A stretch of DNA of 64,000 nucleotides, from assembly GCA_965153455.1 (NCBI GenBank), contig OZ234493.1:26526213-26590212 (forward strand), given 5' to 3'. Position 1 is the stretch's first letter. Every line of letters starts with the position of its first letter. The notes under the pieces were generated by a model, which saw nothing but the letters and a program-made list of their open reading frames with translations, searched no databases and was not told the origin of the DNA. Below are positions 37,301 to 47,835 of this stretch, piece after piece. Source of the DNA: Sphagnum compactum. Lineage: Eukaryota > Bryophyta > Sphagnopsida > Sphagnales. Both the position numbers and the translations under genes were made by a program.

Positions 37301-38940
37301 TCATAACAATTTGTTGATAGATATTACAACAAAATTATAGATACCATATCTCTAGGTATAAGTTAAACAGATCTCTCAACCCAATTAACAAACCCTCACA
37401 AAGAAACTGTAACCCTGTTAAAAAGCTGCGAATACAGTGAGCCCAACATGAGTTGAACAGATTGTTTTTACTACAGCTATGTAGGTACTTACACTTGCAG
37501 TGAAGACAGTAGGTCCCTTTTACGAAAACTTATCAATGTGATAATTTTGAAAAATCATACATATGAGATTGTGGAGAAGTATCCACCCAAAAAAATTCAA
37601 AAAAAATAAATCTGTCAGTTCCAGCAAAAGTAAAACTACCACAACAAGAATGAGTGCAATTGTAACCTGCTTATGCATGCCACTCACAAAGTGTTAGACC
37701 ATCACCTTCAGCATAGCAGTGACAAGCTGCCATGACTTCCCCACTGACTTTATCAGCTCCTGATGATTTGTAGTGAGATACATAAAATCCACCAATTTTT
37801 TTGTGCAAACCACTATACAAACATCTGCATCCTGAATTCCAGTTGCATTCCAGAAGTAACTGGGAACAGTTTTGAAGTTGGCTGGCAGGCAATAGATATG
37901 GCTAATAAAAAACATGAATAGTATCCTCATTGTGAGGGTGTACTTCATTCGCGGTAGCTTGTCCAGTACAAGCAAGCTTCTAAGCTTAAGGCATACAGAG
38001 GCCTACACAGAGAATAGTGGTTGGACCTCCAGCACAGTGAACATGTCCTTTAAGCACACAAATGGGGACTACTTGGATGCAGAACATCCACTAAAGCCAC
38101 TGCAAAACATATCTATGAGCTTGCAGATCAAACTCAATAACAACACTCACAATATAAAAACATACCCTGGCCGCTAATATACTGTAAGAAGTCACCACCC
38201 AGATGAACTTAGACTAATACTCCTCTTGCTCCATCTGGAACAATATTTCTCTAAGATTGCAGAGAAAAATCCACAACAACATTCTAAAGGTCACCTGCAA
38301 AGAAAATATTCAAAGACAAAAAATAATTTTGTGACTGCATGATAAATCAAACAGCATATGTAGATCAACCTAAGATGACATCAACCAGATGGAAGGAAAG
38401 ACCACTGAAAAGTCAGCTTCTGTGATATACCCATTAGCATATACAAGTTCAAAACATGCCAATCTGGAGGTAGAATCAAAGGACCTGTACAAAATAACAG
38501 CACTGTGTTTATCCTGCTCCACCTTCTACACCACAAACTTAGCCTGTTCAGCATATTGCAGAGCAGCTTGCTTTCTTAAATGGGCTGCCAACCTGAATCT
38601 GAGACTGGGGTTGGGAGAAATTGTTGAATGCAATATTCAAAGTTTGCTGTTTACTCATGAAGAACAACTCTTCACATCTATCAACTGACAACCCATCATA
38701 CAAAAAAGTAGGAACCCCTAGGCATTCATCCTCAACACCTGTTCAGGCATTGACTGCCCACCTCCATGTTGCATTATAAGCTGGCTAGCAAAATACTGAG
38801 CAAGAACAGCCTTTAGGGTTCCCTGGACAATGGATGACACAACTGCTCTCATAGTCCTGACCAGCTTTTGATAGACTGTCAGAAGTCGGTCTGCCCGTTG
38901 GTCTGCCCTTGGTCATGTCAACACTCTCAATGTTATCTTA
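31380..38940. other. 7.5 kb without a recognised gene
   Basis: AT-rich to about 35 kb, then more balanced composition to 38.9 kb. A second copy of the dispersed repeat of 27.4 kb lies at about 34330-34850. A short doubled phrase TTCATTTCTAGTTTATT occurs at 33389 and 33435. The frame at 37671-37892 (minus) contains SGADKVSGEVMAACHC. That part resembles, at DNA and peptide level, a short segment at 50355-50400 inside the Helitron. Otherwise nothing recognised. Confidence 0.4.
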
Positions 38941-38949
38941 ACCCTCTTA

Positions 38950-39315
38950 GAGCATCTCCACCGGTGCTCAGTATTCGACTCCAGAGAGTAAAATTTATTG
39001 TGAAAAAGTCAAAATGTGCCGGTTTAGCTCAGGAAATTAGTTTTTCTGCACCAAATTAGTGCAGCTTGCCGTGGCTGGTAAAAGTCGCAACACAACTGTG
39101 CACCTCCAAAAAAGAGTGTAATGAATTGGACCTGACTGCGGTTCAGTATTTCTGATTGGTCTTCATAATGATTGGTCCAGGTGGTTTGCTATTAGTAGTT
39201 CCCACGTATATGCAGCTCCAGTTTTATTGGTGGGGTTGCCAAAAAAAAAACAGCTATACTTAGACATTTAATTTTATTATCCAGAGTAACATACTGAGCA
39301 CCGGTGGAGATGCTC
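38950..39315 (-). mobile_element. 366-bp MITE, PIF/Harbinger type, copy 3
   Basis: Starts GAGCATCTCCACCGGTGCTC and ends with the exact complement, flanked by TTA at 38947-38949 and 39316-39318. Its perfect outer ends and high interior similarity to copy 1 at 8911 (in reverse orientation) make it the best-preserved copy. Non-coding; movement would need a PIF/Harbinger transposase supplied from elsewhere. Confidence 0.88.
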
Positions 39316-39769
39316 TTACACAAGATTGTCAGACTAGTAAGGCCTGTTTCATTTCTTGAGTTTCTCCCATGTGATCATCTCCGGATAAACATGTCAATAT
39401 ATGTTTACTTCCACATTACTGTGGCCTAGGGTCAGTTTCCACATTGACAAAATGAATTATTTTTTTTTTTCAAAAAATGAATTCGTTTTTTAATTTTCAA
39501 AATTATATATATTTTCCATCATCTACTATAATATATTGTGATATGAGTAGTGAAATTATTCTTCACAATGTAGCCTATGATAATTCTGATAATTTTCAAC
39601 ATGTCAATGCAATGTTGGGTGAGTATTACTGATTTTAATATATCAATTGGGTAAGTTTTATTATAATATTGTGAAAAATATATATCAGCTAGGTCAATAT
39701 ATATAGGCTTCAATAAAACTCCCAAACTAGGAAAGGTGTACAAGCAATGCAAAAAATTCAATTTGAGTT

Positions 39770-40500
39770 AGGGTAACTTGGTAAGTGACAAACATTTGCC
39801 CTATTCATAGGGCAAGGGTAAATGTGCATCATTTACCTTACATGTACCATGTGAGTATAAGTGTGCAACTATAAGGTTAAAAATATTTACACAATTATGG
39901 CACATTTTGACATGGAGAAAAATAATTTAATTGTGCAGTTGGCATTGTAAACACAAACATGTGAAATATCAAACATTTTATTTTAAAATAAAATAAACAT
40001 ATCACATCAATTAATATTACTAAAAGTATATTCAAAGCAATCTTATAATGGCAAATGGTAATAAAATCTAAAAGGGGTCTAGAACATATGGTAAGAGTTT
40101 TTTTTTCAACATGATTAATGTAATGAACAAAACTAAAATGCCAAAAGCAAATATATTCAATAGGGAATCACCATATATATAATTCAAACAAATCCATCAT
40201 AACCACATGCATTGCAAAACATGAATATGCATATATGCTATAAGATTATTTTGGCATATACCTTCTATTTACCCTTTTCAAACAATTACCCTCTAGGCTA
40301 GGTACAATAAAGGTAATCCGCAACTACATACTAGTTGAGTAAAATAAAGATAGGGTAAATTTAAAACATTTATTAGTTAAGTAGGGTAATTAAAAAGATA
40401 ACCAAAAAGCTTGTCAATTAAATTGGGTGTATATTTATTTTGATATATATGTATGAATATATTGAAATAATAGATGTATCCACCCAACATTGGTCTGAAT
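39770..40500 (+). repeat. Dispersed repeat family, copy B, left of the Helitron
   Basis: The first part matches copy A at 27.7 kb. The second part, from ATTTTGGCATATACC near 40247 through TTAACTAAGTAG/TAGTTAAGTAGGGTAATTAAAAA to CCCAACATT near 40485, matches 51650-52250 on the other side of the Helitron in the same order and orientation. Copies are diverged. Confidence 0.5.
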
Positions 40501-41021
40501 TGCTCAATACAAGATTAAGGTTACCCGTGACGAAAATTCATTGAAAAGTCCCCCATGAAAACATACATGGTGAAGCGAGCTTTTGTCTTTTTTATTTTTT
40601 ATTTTTATGTGTTTTCTGTTTTTATTTTGTATAATAAAAATAAAGTGTTTATTTTTCACTTTTATATTTTTGTTTATTTGGTTGCAAGTTTGAAGTTTGG
40701 AGAAAGAAGACACACCTCATTCTTTTTCAAGTAAGGTTTTTCTTCATTATTATAAGTTTTATTTTTTCTTGTTTTTTTATTTTTTTATTTTTTTAAAAAA
40801 TTATTATTACTGTATTTCCCTTTCCTTGTTTTATTTGCACGACACGGCACTGATGCAGTGCAACAGTGATGACAGTTGGCGATGTTTCTCTTGATGATCA
40901 CATTCATTCCTGGTACATTTGCATCTGAGGTTGCAGGTACAGGCATGAGTCGTTGGGTTGAATCTGCATGGTCACTTTATCTAAAATCCATTACATGCTT
41001 GGAAATCCTATGGAGGGAATG

Positions 41022-41037
41022 TTTTATATATATAAAA
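41022..41037. repeat. 16-bp perfect AT palindrome near Helitron left end
   Basis: TTTTATATATATAAAA, 16 bases inside the proposed left terminus. It could act as the 3' terminal hairpin of the Helitron, although an all-AT hairpin is unusual. It also contains a TATA-box-like TATATAAAA. Confidence 0.5.
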
Positions 41038-41161
41038 GCCCCATTTTAGTCTAATGCAATCTAATCCAACCCATCCCCTTGGACGAAACCAAAGCCCAAG
41101 CCCCGAAAAAAAACTCGGAGTCCAAAGGAGACCCCAAAGAACCCCATACCCACAAGAAGAA

Positions 41162-42976
41162 TCACTGCAGCACCTCGCGGTAGACCACATTACTGGTGTA
41201 AACACCAGCATGGGCCCCATTCAGAGCCGCCCTGCTGCTACGTCGGACCAGCACCCGGACGCCGAGAGAAAGCCACATAAAACTGCCCGTGGCAAAAAAC
41301 AGGCTTGGGCAGGTACACCCCCACTGTCTGCAGTGTTTGCCCCTGGGCCTTGTTGATAGTCATGGCAAATGCAGGCCGCAACGGGAACTGTCGCCGGCGG
41401 AGGGTAAAAGGAATCCTTTCCGTGTCAGAGAGAGTGATGCTGAGGCGGGGAATGAAAACGCACCTGCCCTTGTCCGGTCTTGTGGCAATCTCAGCATCAA
41501 TTATGTGCTGCATCAGCTTGACCACAATAAGCTCAGTGCCATTTGCAAGGCCACTCGGCATATTCCGCAGCAAAATCACCGGACAGCCTTCCTGCAGGGT
41601 CAAAGTGGGGTGGCACCCCTGACATGCTGAGGGAGTTTAGAACTCGGTGGGGTAAATCACTCTCTGTTCGCCTTGCACAATAGAATGAGCGCTGTGGTAC
41701 GTGCGGCGCTGTGCTGGTGGGCCGTCAGGTGTGGTGAGGTCAAATCGATTCATGATGGCGGTGTTGATGCTGTCAACGTTCTCGTTCAGAAGAGTTAAAA
41801 TGGCCCTCTGAATGATGTGCTCATTGCGTGACTGCGAGTCTGTGAAGAGGCCAAGGTCGCCGTAAACTTCATCCACCAGGCTATCAATGGTGTCACCCTG
41901 GTAGCACATGTCTTCTAGGATCAAAACAGCCTCCTCCCCAACCTCAGGAAAGACTTGCTCTGTGCCCTCCCCAATGCGCTGCAAGTAGTCTGCCCAAGCT
42001 TGTTGTTGTTGGGCATCGGTCGCGGCGTTGGCTCCGTCCTGTGCCAAAAGCCTCTGAACACACATGTTTTCATGCAGTTGACGCACTTTAACACGGTGCC
42101 AAAGGATTGCGGACCTCTTGAGACTGGCATCCACAATCTGGCCTCTCGTGCCCCGGGGAACCACATGCAATATCTGCCTAAAATCACCTCCCATGACAAC
42201 AACCTTGCCCCCAAAAAGCATGTCCTTTAAGGTAGGGTCAACAACACCCATAACATGCTGGAGAGTGCGGTTCACAGCTCAAACACATGCTTGTGGGCCA
42301 TGGGTGCCTCATCCCACACAATGAGGCGTGCAGCCCGAATCAAGGCCGCTTGTGGACTGTTCAGGGGAACATAGTAAGCAGAGGAGCCACAAAGGCCTGC
42401 TACGGGAATTTTGAAACGTGAGTGAGTTGTGCAGCCGCCCTCCAAAAGCAGGGCTTCAATGCCAGAAGATGCCATCGACAACGCTATGTCACTAGTACAG
42501 CGCACCCTGCTGAGTAGGCACCCGTAGAGGAAAGTCTTGCCAGCCCCTCCCAGCCCATCAACAAAAAAGGTTTTGTCCACCGGCCTGGGGTCATGGACCG
42601 CGTCAATGACATTCTCGTAAATGGAATGCCGGTGCTGATTTAGCAAAGGCACATCCCGAGCATGCTGCTGAGCTTGCTGCGTCACATTGTACCTGGCCCG
42701 CTCCTCGAATACAACGGCATCCTCCGGGGCAGCCAGCTGTGCAGGGATAGGCAGCTCAAAATCCTCTAGGGTTTTCCCCCCTTGGGCCTGCAGCAGCTGC
42801 TCCACTTCGCGCAAGCCCTGGTCAAGGATGGCCTGGTCCAGTTGCCAGTTGGGCGTTACCTGCGCGACACAATCAGGGGCGGGGGGGTTATAATCCAGAA
42901 GGGCATAGTTATTCATGCTTACAGTTGGCAAAGAAATTTGGTCTGCAATAGGATCCAACAGCTCGTTGGGCACCAC
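41162..42976 (-). pseudogene. Helitron exon 4: Pif1-type helicase
   Basis: Superfamily 1B helicase of the Pif1/RecD2 group. Motif I (Walker A) GLGGAGKT lies at 42533-42556 and motif II (Walker B) LIVWDEA at 42305-42325. Then come motif [19 protein letters not shown] (about 42195), [17 protein letters not shown] and YPTEF (about 41640). Next are GCPVILLRN and LANGTELIVVKL, then the C-terminal TINKAQGQT and FCHGQFYVAFSR, ending NVVYREVLQ and TGA (41162-41164). Four small indels break the frame: after HVFEL (near 42277), after YPTEF (near 41638), after SGVPPH (near 41603) and after VAFSR (near 41260). The remaining sequence has no in-frame stop, so the exon was intact until recently. Confidence 0.9.
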
Positions 42977-43559
42977 CTGGAGGAGCTTGGCCTTAGGTTC
43001 AGCAGACGCAATCCAGTGGGATTTGTAGCTCCAATATGTGGTAAGACTCATTAAATGAAATGTGCGAAATGATGCTGAGGGATCAGCTTTCTGGTACATT
43101 GAATCCAACAATCGGCCATTTGAGAGGAATTATTGCACACCTTCACCACTAAGATATGCACTCACAATAAAAACCCGGTTAGAAGTGGAACTACTATGTA
43201 GTGTAGTCTAACAAGTAAGGTGGTTCGAGGTAAGTAATGAAATTCACCAAAAATCTAATGCGTTGTGTCCAAATTGAAGCTACAAAACATCGTGAGGGAA
43301 TTGTAATTCACCATGATGGAATATTGAGGAGCCGTATGTTGATGTTCCTTCAATGTCATGTTCGATGGTTTGAAACCTTCCATGCCGTTCGTCATAACAA
43401 CTACATACAACATCATAATCTAACATGCATTGGAGTTGGAAGCTAATATAAAAGGAGCCATGTTTAAACAAATCTCATAATTTTTTATTTTATGTTCTTG
43501 ATCAAGAGTTAAGTCTCGGAGCTAGGAGCCACTTGCCTAGTTTGAGGAAAAAAACATAC

Positions 43560-43929
43560 AACTCAACCTCCTCTACTTCCAACAAGTGTAACTCCTTTAT
43601 AGCAAGCTCGATGAAACTGAAATTTTGGGAGGAGTTTTTACACCTTCCAAACTAAAACTGATTTAAATTTAACGCAAATCCAGCGGTGAATTTGAGAGAA
43701 ACAACTAATTGAACAAAAAGTCCAGAGGCTTCACCATGGAAATCATTCCATGAAACCCACTTCAACCCCCTCTACTTCCAACCCGTGTAGTTTCCTTACA
43801 AAAAGCCCGATCAAGCTGAATTTTTGGGAGAGCCTTGTACACCTTCTAACCTAAAACTAATTCAAATTTGACACAAATCCAACGGTGGATTTGAGAGAAA
43901 CAACTAATTGAATCAAAGTCTAGAGGCTT
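43560..43929 (+). repeat. 199-bp tandem duplication inside Helitron intron 3
   Basis: CCTCTACTTCCAAC, then CTGAATTTTGGGA, ACACCTTC..ACCTAAAACT and GGTGRATTTGAGAGAAACAA recur with a 199-bp shift (copies about 43560-43735 and 43760-43929). The copies have diverged by scattered substitutions. Confidence 0.75.
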
Positions 43930-44150
43930 TGTCACAAGCACTTGCTACACAAGTTCCTTCCATGCTTAATCCTTACACACACACTTCCCATGAGCACCTC
44001 TCCACACATAAGAACTAAAAAAACAATCTTCCTCCCACACACTACGCCTACCCTAATTTGTTAAAAAAAAGGCCTCGACCCCTTTTGAATGCAAGTACCA
44101 CCTTGTTTGTACTACCTTCTTGGTTTTTGTTGATGCAGGTGCAACTAGTC

Positions 44151-44546
44151 ATGGCGGACGATGACGCTACGCCTTCAAATCCTCCAGTCGCACCCGTACA
44201 ACAAGAAGAGCTTGAAGAAGCACCGCTCGACTTGAATGTTTCTCAACGGCCGCGCGAAAAAAAATCGCCCAGGAGAGTGGTGTGCACTCGAGTCGCTCGT
44301 TCGGTATGGGATCGTTGATTATCCCCTAACCCACATGCTTTAGCAATTTATTTAGAGTTTGTTCCTGCTCATGGAGCCGCGCCAGAAAGGTTTAAAGAGT
44401 GCCAGTGCGAAGATGATGATGTCCGTCTCCATTGTCGAACGTGGGTTCCCGGTGATGGCCATTATCGTTGGCTACGAGGCCCGATCAACCCACTTCCCCT
44501 GGAGCATCGAGCTGAGTACCTCGCTCGCCCATTCGCCGTATCCTAG
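44151..44546 (+). CDS. Opposite-strand ORF nested in the Helitron, one in-frame TGA
   Basis: Not recognised. ATG at 44151 (context GTCATGG) follows a possible acceptor, TTGTTGATGCAG, at 44138. The frame runs 131 sense codons to TAG 44544-44546, broken only by TGA at 44316-44318, which could be a mutated CGA. The first 35 residues are acidic and Pro-rich (MADDDATPSNPPVAP, QQEELEEAP), then a basic segment REKKSPRRVV, then a Cys/His/Trp-rich part (ECQCEDDD, HCRTWVPGDGHYRWLRG, EYLARPF). The GC-rich codon use contrasts sharply with its AT-rich flanks, suggesting genuine coding ancestry. TATAAAAGG at 43449 and AATAAA at 44676 could delimit a transcript. It may be a host gene fragment captured by the Helitron or the cargo of a nested insertion. 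Confidence 0.4.
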
Positions 44547-45209
44547 ATTTTTTACAACTGTGATCTATCCTTTAAGTCAGTTATTCAGTTGTAATTCACC
44601 TAAAGCTACTCAGGCGGAAATGTTAATACTTAAGTTTGATTTGATTCTATTTAAAAGTCTGATAGAAGTGAAACTAATAAAGATGTATTAGGACTACACC
44701 CTAAAAATCTTACAAGTACATCATTAGTGCTTGAAGATTCTTCTACAGACTAACTTAACCTTGTCATGGCGGGATGCTATTGTTAATTATGGGCTTGTAT
44801 TCCCTATATATCAATAAATCACATCTAATTATACATCCCCTTTCCCTTCTCTGCAACATAAAAGGGATAATGTATTTTTAAAGGTTTACTAGGTGCTTAA
44901 CTGATTAAGCGCTACATCAACTTAAATAAAGAAGTACTATATGCCTAGAAATATCACAAAAGCTGATTCAACTATTAATAATCACTACTTGGAGGCTTAT
45001 ACACATTCAAATCATTAATACTAAGGAAAATTACGGAACTAAAGCTTAACCAATTGTTGAGCTATAATCCATGGCTCACACCATTCAATAGAGAAGTTTC
45101 TAGGCAATAGTTCAAAGAAGATAGCAGAGCACAACTTATACCATCATAACCCAACGAAAGGGAGGCTTGCAATATACACTTCCTTTGTGGAGGCCTTTTG
45201 GCCACTCAC

Positions 45210-46242
45210 CTGGCGTGCTTGGTGTAGGAAATCCTCCGTAAGGACTCCCTTATGCCTGTCCCATAGCCACCCAGGATTGGTGACGTTGTTGTAAATCAAC
45301 AGGCTGGCAAAAAGTTGTCGCAAGTTGCTGGGCAGTTGCACGCCAGCAGCTTCTGAAAGGCACTGGTCCCATTCAGCATCATCTTGCAGCAAGCCACGTG
45401 CAAGGCAGGCGGCTTTAAAAGTGGGGTGCACAACTGTGGTAGGCGTGTGGGGCTAGTGGGTAGTTTTGAGGTCCTCAAAGCATGTGGCCCCTGCAACGTG
45501 GGTAAGCAAAACTCGTAGATAATGACGCTCGCCCTCTGAGGGTTGCACAAAGTACATGCGCCCCACAGTTCCCAATGTGACATGATTGTTTCGGCCTGCA
45601 CCCCGCCGCCCCGCTGCCCTTTTCCGGAGGTGCCACGCCTTTTTGGATTTGCTCCACACAACGATTTTGGGATAATCAGGGTAAAGTGTGGTCAGCGCAG
45701 CAGGCAGTGGCGGTGCAGGGTCGTTGTTGTTGCGAGCCAAAGTGGCTGTAGCCGCGTATTCAGATTTGGCCTTTCGGTTGAAGTCATGCCACTCAATCAA
45801 AGTGGTGGAGTTGTTGCGCATCATGGCTTCCCCAACCGTGGTCCCCTCAGGAAAGTAAATGGTCTACTCATTAAGCAGATGAACAGCCAAGCGGTAAACA
45901 TTTGGGTGCATGCCGTGTAAGTCAAAGGCAAAAAGCCGATGGCAAGCTTCGTTGGCACTGACATACCGCCCATCGAGGTAATTTTGGACTTCATCCTGGG
46001 CGGCAGGCACACTGTTCCCATCGGCCCCACCTGGAGCCGCCTGAGGCGCTGCAGCCGGCAGAGCCCCAACTTCCGGCTGCACCACTGCCAAAACATGGTC
46101 GTGACCTTTGTAAACATATTTGTAAAGGTATTTCACAGCCGTGATGGAGTTGCAGACCTCAACATTGATGCGGCACTGGTACCGCATGGTCAAGTAGGGG
46201 TTGTACGGGACGACCCAACAGTTGTCAAAAACAAAGCCCGAG
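45210..46242 (-). pseudogene. Helitron exon 3: Rep catalytic tyrosines and linker
   Basis: Starts FDNCWVVPYNPYLTMRYQ and INVEVCNS, then the nicking-tyrosine motif KYLYKYVYKGHD (tyrosine codons at 46128-46130 and 46116-46118 are the expected pair). It continues with the conserved YLDGRYVSANEACHRLFAF, VYRLAVHLLNE, ATCFEDLK and HPTFKAACLARGLLQDDAEW, NLRQLFASLL and GVLTEDFLHQARQ. Two in-frame TAG codons interrupt it (45864-45866, at a position that is usually Gln after HL.N, and 45453-45455). It ends at a perfect CAG|GTGAGT donor (45209). This part links the nuclease to the helicase. Confidence 0.85.
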
Positions 46243-46439
46243 CTACAAGGGGGAGGGGGCAGCAGTAAAAAATTATCAGTGACCTTGGCGTCCCTTTCTT
46301 ACAGGTTTGGCTTCGCCCTTCTTTCACATCATCATGCTTGAGGTGAAGTTTGGGACGCCTAAGAATCTGGAATAAATGAATTTCCAGGCCAGACTCAGAC
46401 ACAGACACTTATGGTCAGGTGCACAAAATAGCAACTCAC
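46243..46439 (-). other. Helitron intron 2, 197 bp (probable)
   Basis: Donor CAA|GTGAGT at 46439 and acceptor CCCCCTTGTAG ending at 46243 bracket non-conserved sequence. They lie between the RRRDDGRTF block and the FDNCWVVPYNPYL block, which are usually close together in Helitron proteins. The joined frame is off by one base (phase 0 to phase 2), so either an indel has occurred or a nearby alternative junction is used. Confidence 0.55.
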
Positions 46440-47665
46440 TTGCCAAATTTTCAACAGCTGCACTTGCATGGGGTGGGTGAAGGTCCTGCCATCGTCCCGT
46501 CGCCGGTAGGTTGGGTAGCTGCCGGTGGAGTCCTCAGTTTGGGGCTGAAAAGTCTTGGGATAACCCTTGCTGCAAGCCCCATTCACCATGCAAGGACATG
46601 AAGGATGTAAGGCCCCACAAGGCCCATGCAACATGCGAAATGTCACAATGTTGTAAAGTTCGGGGTGGGTGGATTTGTCTGGAAGCTCAGCACACACGAT
46701 CCGGTCATAATCGTTGCTGTCACGCGGCTTGTCCTGGCTGCGTAGAATGATCAAAATGTGACCGTGCGGCAAGCCTCGCTTCTGCCATTCTACCACATGG
46801 ATGTCCGCCACCGCAGTGCCCAAAACACCATGCTGCAAAAGGTCTTTGAGGAAGGCATTGAGTTTCATGTTGAACACCCTGGATGTCAAGTCAGGGCGGT
46901 CGTTGGCTTCCTCCCCAGGCCTCAGCTCATGCAGAATCTCTGGCCAATTTGGGTTGCACGTCATGGTTATGAATAGGTAAGGTTTCCCAAACTTTTTGAC
47001 TAAGGCCATGGAATCCTGGTAGAGCTGGTTCATGTAGCGAGGGCTACCAGCAAAAGTGGCTGGAAGGACCACCATGCGCCCAAAGTTGGTGCTGTTAGCC
47101 TTGTCTTGCTACATGGCATCTACCATTCCTTTATATTGGTCAGCACGCAGGGTGGTCTGGTTGAGGCGCACCTACCGCAGCCGCTACCCCGCAACCTTGG
47201 AGTACTGGTCAACCACCCACTCTTGATATAGCCTGTTGCCATAAGTGAACGTGCTGTTGGTGGGAGGGTTGCGATCATGCATGAAGTAAGCCACGTATTC
47301 CCTGGCAGTAACCTTGCGAGCGATGCGCCCTACGGCAGCTCCTCTGCCTCAGCCCCTACCCCTACCATGGCCCCTGCCCCTACCCCTGCCCCTACCTCCA
47401 CCACGCTCGGGGTCCACTGCCTGTTGCTCATCTTCAGATGGCTGCTATTGCTCGTCCTCAGAGCTTAGCCCATCCACAACCGCAGGGGTAGCCCCAGTAA
47501 TATTTGGGTGCCAACCGGGCTCTTCGTGTGGGTGGAACAGGACAAAATGCAGAGGGTCATAAGCACAGTGGGCATCACTAATCCTCCATAACCCCCCGCC
47601 CCTAGCCCGCACCCTGATGTCTCGTGGATTGCTACCTTTAGGGTCACCGTCTGGGTCACCATTGC
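46440..47665 (-). pseudogene. Helitron exon 2: start of Rep domain, HUH motif
   Basis: Begins with RDIRVRARGGGLWRISDAH and DPLHFVLFHPHEEPGWHP, then an acidic repeat (SEDEQ twice) and a Gly/Arg-rich tract. It continues with the conserved EYVAYFMHDRN, LYQEWVVDQYSKV and FAGSPRYMNQLYQDSM. Rep motif 1 is FITMTCNPNW and the metal-binding HUH motif is GLPHGH (His codons at 46764-46766 and 46758-46760), followed by the Cys-rich HGPCGALHPSCPCM segment. In-frame stops: TAG 47445-47447, TGA 47349-47351, TAG 47184-47186, 47172-47174 and 47109-47111. In the SEDEQ repeat, the first copy ends CAA TAG and the second CAA CAG, a direct internal view of the original codon. A GTGAGT donor at 46439 ends the exon. 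Confidence 0.85.
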
Positions 47666-47835
47666 CTGTGAACAGACACAAAAGGGAAGACAAATCAGGC
47701 ACAGCTGGGACAGTTGCTTGGATGATGGAAGGAACGTGCTGTCGAGGAACGTAGCAATTAGGACGGCCAGCACCATCAAAAATCGCACAAAATGGGGCAC
47801 CAAAAAGCAGCCATGCAGCCACCCCATTCACTCAC
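47666..47835 (-). other. Helitron intron 1, 170 bp
   Basis: Donor G|GTGAGT at 47835 and acceptor CTGTTCACAG ending at 47666. Removal joins VAGLVPG to NGDPDGDPKG and then NPRDIRV in frame, restoring the usual EVA.I.PGDG...RDI context of Helitron proteins. Reading through the intron meets a stop at once, so splicing is required. Confidence 0.8.

Larger units (their letters stand above)
42977..45209 (-). other. Helitron intron 3 or insertion, about 2.2 kb
   Basis: The Helitron frame stops being conserved after DFLHQARQ, at a GTGAGT donor (45209), and resumes in phase at 42976 after CTCCTCCAG with VVPNELLDPIADQ. Between them is AT-rich DNA unlike the GC-rich exons. It holds a 199-bp tandem duplication and an opposite-strand ORF. 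Either this is a true intron enlarged by insertion or capture, or a secondary element sits in a smaller intron. No target duplication was found. Confidence 0.55.

Noticed and set aside
41022-41060. TATA box for a plus-strand gene at 41054
   Set aside because: The downstream plus-strand frame is antisense to the Helitron helicase end and shows no protein features; the palindrome is better considered as part of the Helitron terminus.
45043-45070. tRNA or SINE-like A box on the minus strand (TAGCTCAACAATTGGTTAAGC)
   Set aside because: The A-box phrase is suggestive, but no matching B box, acceptor stem or poly(A)/target duplication could be found; kept only as a possible SINE remnant.
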